DNA from: MESE01 sp036675035
Lineage (GTDB): Bacteria > Pseudomonadota > Gammaproteobacteria > Burkholderiales > Burkholderiaceae_D
DNA: 64,000 nt
Assembly (NCBI GenBank): GCA_036675035.1
Contig: JAKFFO010000020.1
Location: 17,866-81,865, forward strand
Reading direction: 5' to 3'
The stretch's first letter is position 1. The number at the start of each line of letters is the position of its first letter. Positions 62,831-64,000 of the stretch are shown here, piece by piece. The position numbers and the translations under genes are program-made. The notes beneath the pieces are model-generated. The model saw nothing but the letters and a program-made list of their open reading frames with translations, was not told the DNA's origin and did not search any database.

Positions 62831-62906
62831 CAGCGAAGTGGCTGACTCCTCCGGAGTAATTGCATGCGCTTAAAAAGTACCCGCAGCAACCATACAGGGC
62901 TCGATC

Positions 62907-63614
62907 ATGTCCCAGCTAACGCCACATCCCCGCATCAGCGTGATGGTCGTCGAAGACGATACTTTGACGCGCAGATCACTCTGTCTAGCCATCGAATCCG
63001 AGCCAGCACTTTGCTTGGCGGCCGAATTCGACAGCGTGGCGCCGGCCCTGGCGTGGCTGGAAACGGAATCCGTCGATCTGATTTTGACCGATCTGGGGCT
63101 GCCCGACGGCTCCGGCATTGAAATCATTAGAGCCTGCGTTCAGCGCCATCCGGCTTGCGACATTATGGTCGTCAGCATGTCCAGTGACGAGGACAATATC
63201 CTGGCCTCGATCGAGGCCGGAGCGGCCGGGTATGTCCTGAAAGATGCCGGTCGAGTCGATATTGTGCGTGCTCTTCTGGATCTCCATGCCGGAGGTTCGC
63301 CGATTAGCCCTTTGATTGCACGCAAAGTGCTGGAACGAATGCGCGATCCGAAGAGTGCGGCGCCGATAGATTGTACTGAGGAGGAAGTTGCTCCGAGCAT
63401 CCTCACGAAACGGGAAGCCGCAATCCTGAACTTGATTGCGCGCGGAGACAGTTACAGCGAGGTGGCACGCCTGCTTTCGGTTTCGGTCGGAACCGTCCAG
63501 ACCCATGTCAAGAACATCTACGGCAAACTATCGGTTCACTCACGTGGCCAGGCGGTCTTCGAGGCGCAACGCCGCGGATTGTTGCATCTGGATAAATTAA
63601 AGGCAAAGAAATGA
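62907..63614 (+). CDS. LuxR/NarL-type two-component response regulator
   Basis: 235 residues. N-terminal receiver with VVEDD acidic pocket (15-19), phosphoacceptor Asp in LILTDLGLPDGSG (about 60), and the Lys of YVLKDAG. A C-terminal LuxR helix-turn-helix has LTKREAAILNLIARGDSYSEVARLLSVSVGTVQTHVKNIYGKL (in parts). AGGGC lies before the ATG. No histidine kinase gene is adjacent in the window, so its signal and targets are unknown. It has TTTGCAT repeats upstream. Confidence 0.93.
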   Translation: MSQLTPHPRISVMVVEDDTLTRRSLCLAIESEPALCLAAEFDSVAPALAWLETESVDLILTDLGLPDGSGIEIIRACVQRHPACDIMVVSMSSDEDNILASIEAGAAGYVLKDAGRVDIVRALLDLHAGGSPISPLIARKVLERMRDPKSAAPIDCTEEEVAPSILTKREAAILNLIARGDSYSEVARLLSVSVGTVQTHVKNIYGKLSVHSRGQAVFEAQRRGLLHLDKLKAKK

Positions 63615-64000
63615 GGTGATTATTGCGGTCTCCTGGTAACGGGCGACTTCCTGGTTTCGTCGACATGAGTTGCATGTCCGCTGCGCGCCTTAATAACCTG
63701 GTGGTGCATGGGGCTTGATGCAATCGAGTGATGCTGCATTCAATTCCGAGAACCTGTCGGAAAGCGGGGGGCATTGTCAAGGCCGTCCAAAATGGCGCCA
63801 ATGATATCCGTGGCCGCTTAATCTACTAACTTGTCCTGCCCGGGACGATGTTCTATTCCCACTCGAGCTGCGGCGCGGGATTGCCGAGCCAATGTGCTAT
63901 CCGAAGTCGGATTCTTAATGCGTCTCACGAGAAATATCTTAGGATACGGTTCAAAAATCCACCCGTAAATATCTATTTGCTTTAAAACACGTCACTGCTC
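63615..64000. other. Right-edge region, no gene recognised
   Basis: About 385 bases after the response regulator. I found no convincing coding frame, RNA gene or terminator with a T-run. A minus-strand frame at 63508-63801 overlaps the regulator gene and has no recognisable motif. The region may be regulatory DNA for a gene beyond the edge. Confidence 0.4.

Noticed and set aside
1..64000. CRISPR arrays, prophage genes, rRNA and tRNA genes
   Set aside because: No spaced repeats, phage structural genes, or conserved RNA motifs were seen on either strand by eye.

Overview
The window reads as chromosomal core sequence of a betaproteobacterium in the order Burkholderiales, most likely Oxalobacteraceae (Herminiimonas/Janthinobacterium/Collimonas-like). 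This placement is inferred from gene order and protein style: cytochrome c4-resB-ccsB, lptM-lysA divergent from cyaY, mrcA divergent from pilMNOPQ, kdsD-kdsC-lptC-lptA-lptB-rpoN-hpf, uvrA divergent from an MFS gene followed by ssb, gltBD, mlaFEDACB, murA-his operon-tatABC. No prophage, CRISPR array, rRNA or tRNA gene was seen. The sequence is densely coding, and gaps rarely exceed 300 bases.

Layout. 1-1610: hemB (cut by the window edge) and engB on the minus strand, with a candidate structured small RNA on the plus strand between them. 1767-5885: cytochrome c4 and the System II cytochrome c assembly pair ResB/CcsB. 6111-7986: lysA, lptM and divergent cyaY. 8085-18698: penicillin-binding protein 1A divergent from the type IV pilus set pilMNOPQ, then a fused shikimate kinase/3-dehydroquinate synthase gene (aroKB) and a dGTPase-like gene. 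18762-25485: a minus-strand block for an acyl-CoA hydrolase, ribosome hibernation factor, sigma-54, and Kdo synthesis plus LPS export. 25595-34610: a CPA2 antiporter, an SDR enzyme, an AEC transporter, acylphosphatase, uvrA, an MFS transporter and ssb. 34611-36337: the only accessory-looking stretch, with a small unknown protein and a REP-associated (RAYT) transposase homologue whose HUH histidines are replaced, followed by an imperfect palindrome. 36338-42599: glutamate synthase subunits. 42788-48916: the Mla lipid-transport operon, a two-gene ABC exporter and a BolA-like gene. 48946-60000: murA, the complete hisGDCBHAFIE set interrupted by a DNA methyltransferase gene, a HIT protein and tatABC. 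60007-63614: a DUF2461 protein, a DegS-like protease, a back-to-back divergent NIF3 protein and an orphan-looking LuxR-type response regulator. I see no gene in the last ~390 bases.

How the genes work together. Much of the window serves the cell envelope: LPS core sugar and transport (kdsD/kdsC/lptCAB), outer-membrane lipid asymmetry (mla), peptidoglycan (mrcA, murA), type IV pili (pilMNOPQ), folded-protein export (tat), lipoprotein-assisted LPS assembly (lptM) and periplasmic quality control (DegS-like). The remainder is amino-acid synthesis (lysA, aroKB, gltBD, his), haem and cytochrome maturation, and DNA repair and replication (uvrA, ssb).

The points most worth a second look are the aroKB fusion, the RAYT homologue with a Q-L-N in place of H-x-H next to a REP-like hairpin, the solitary beta-class DNA methyltransferase inside the his operon, the candidate small RNA with anti-Shine-Dalgarno loops next to hemB, and the zero-base divergent start of the DegS-like and NIF3 genes. 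All functional statements rest on motif recognition by eye; no database search or alignment was run.
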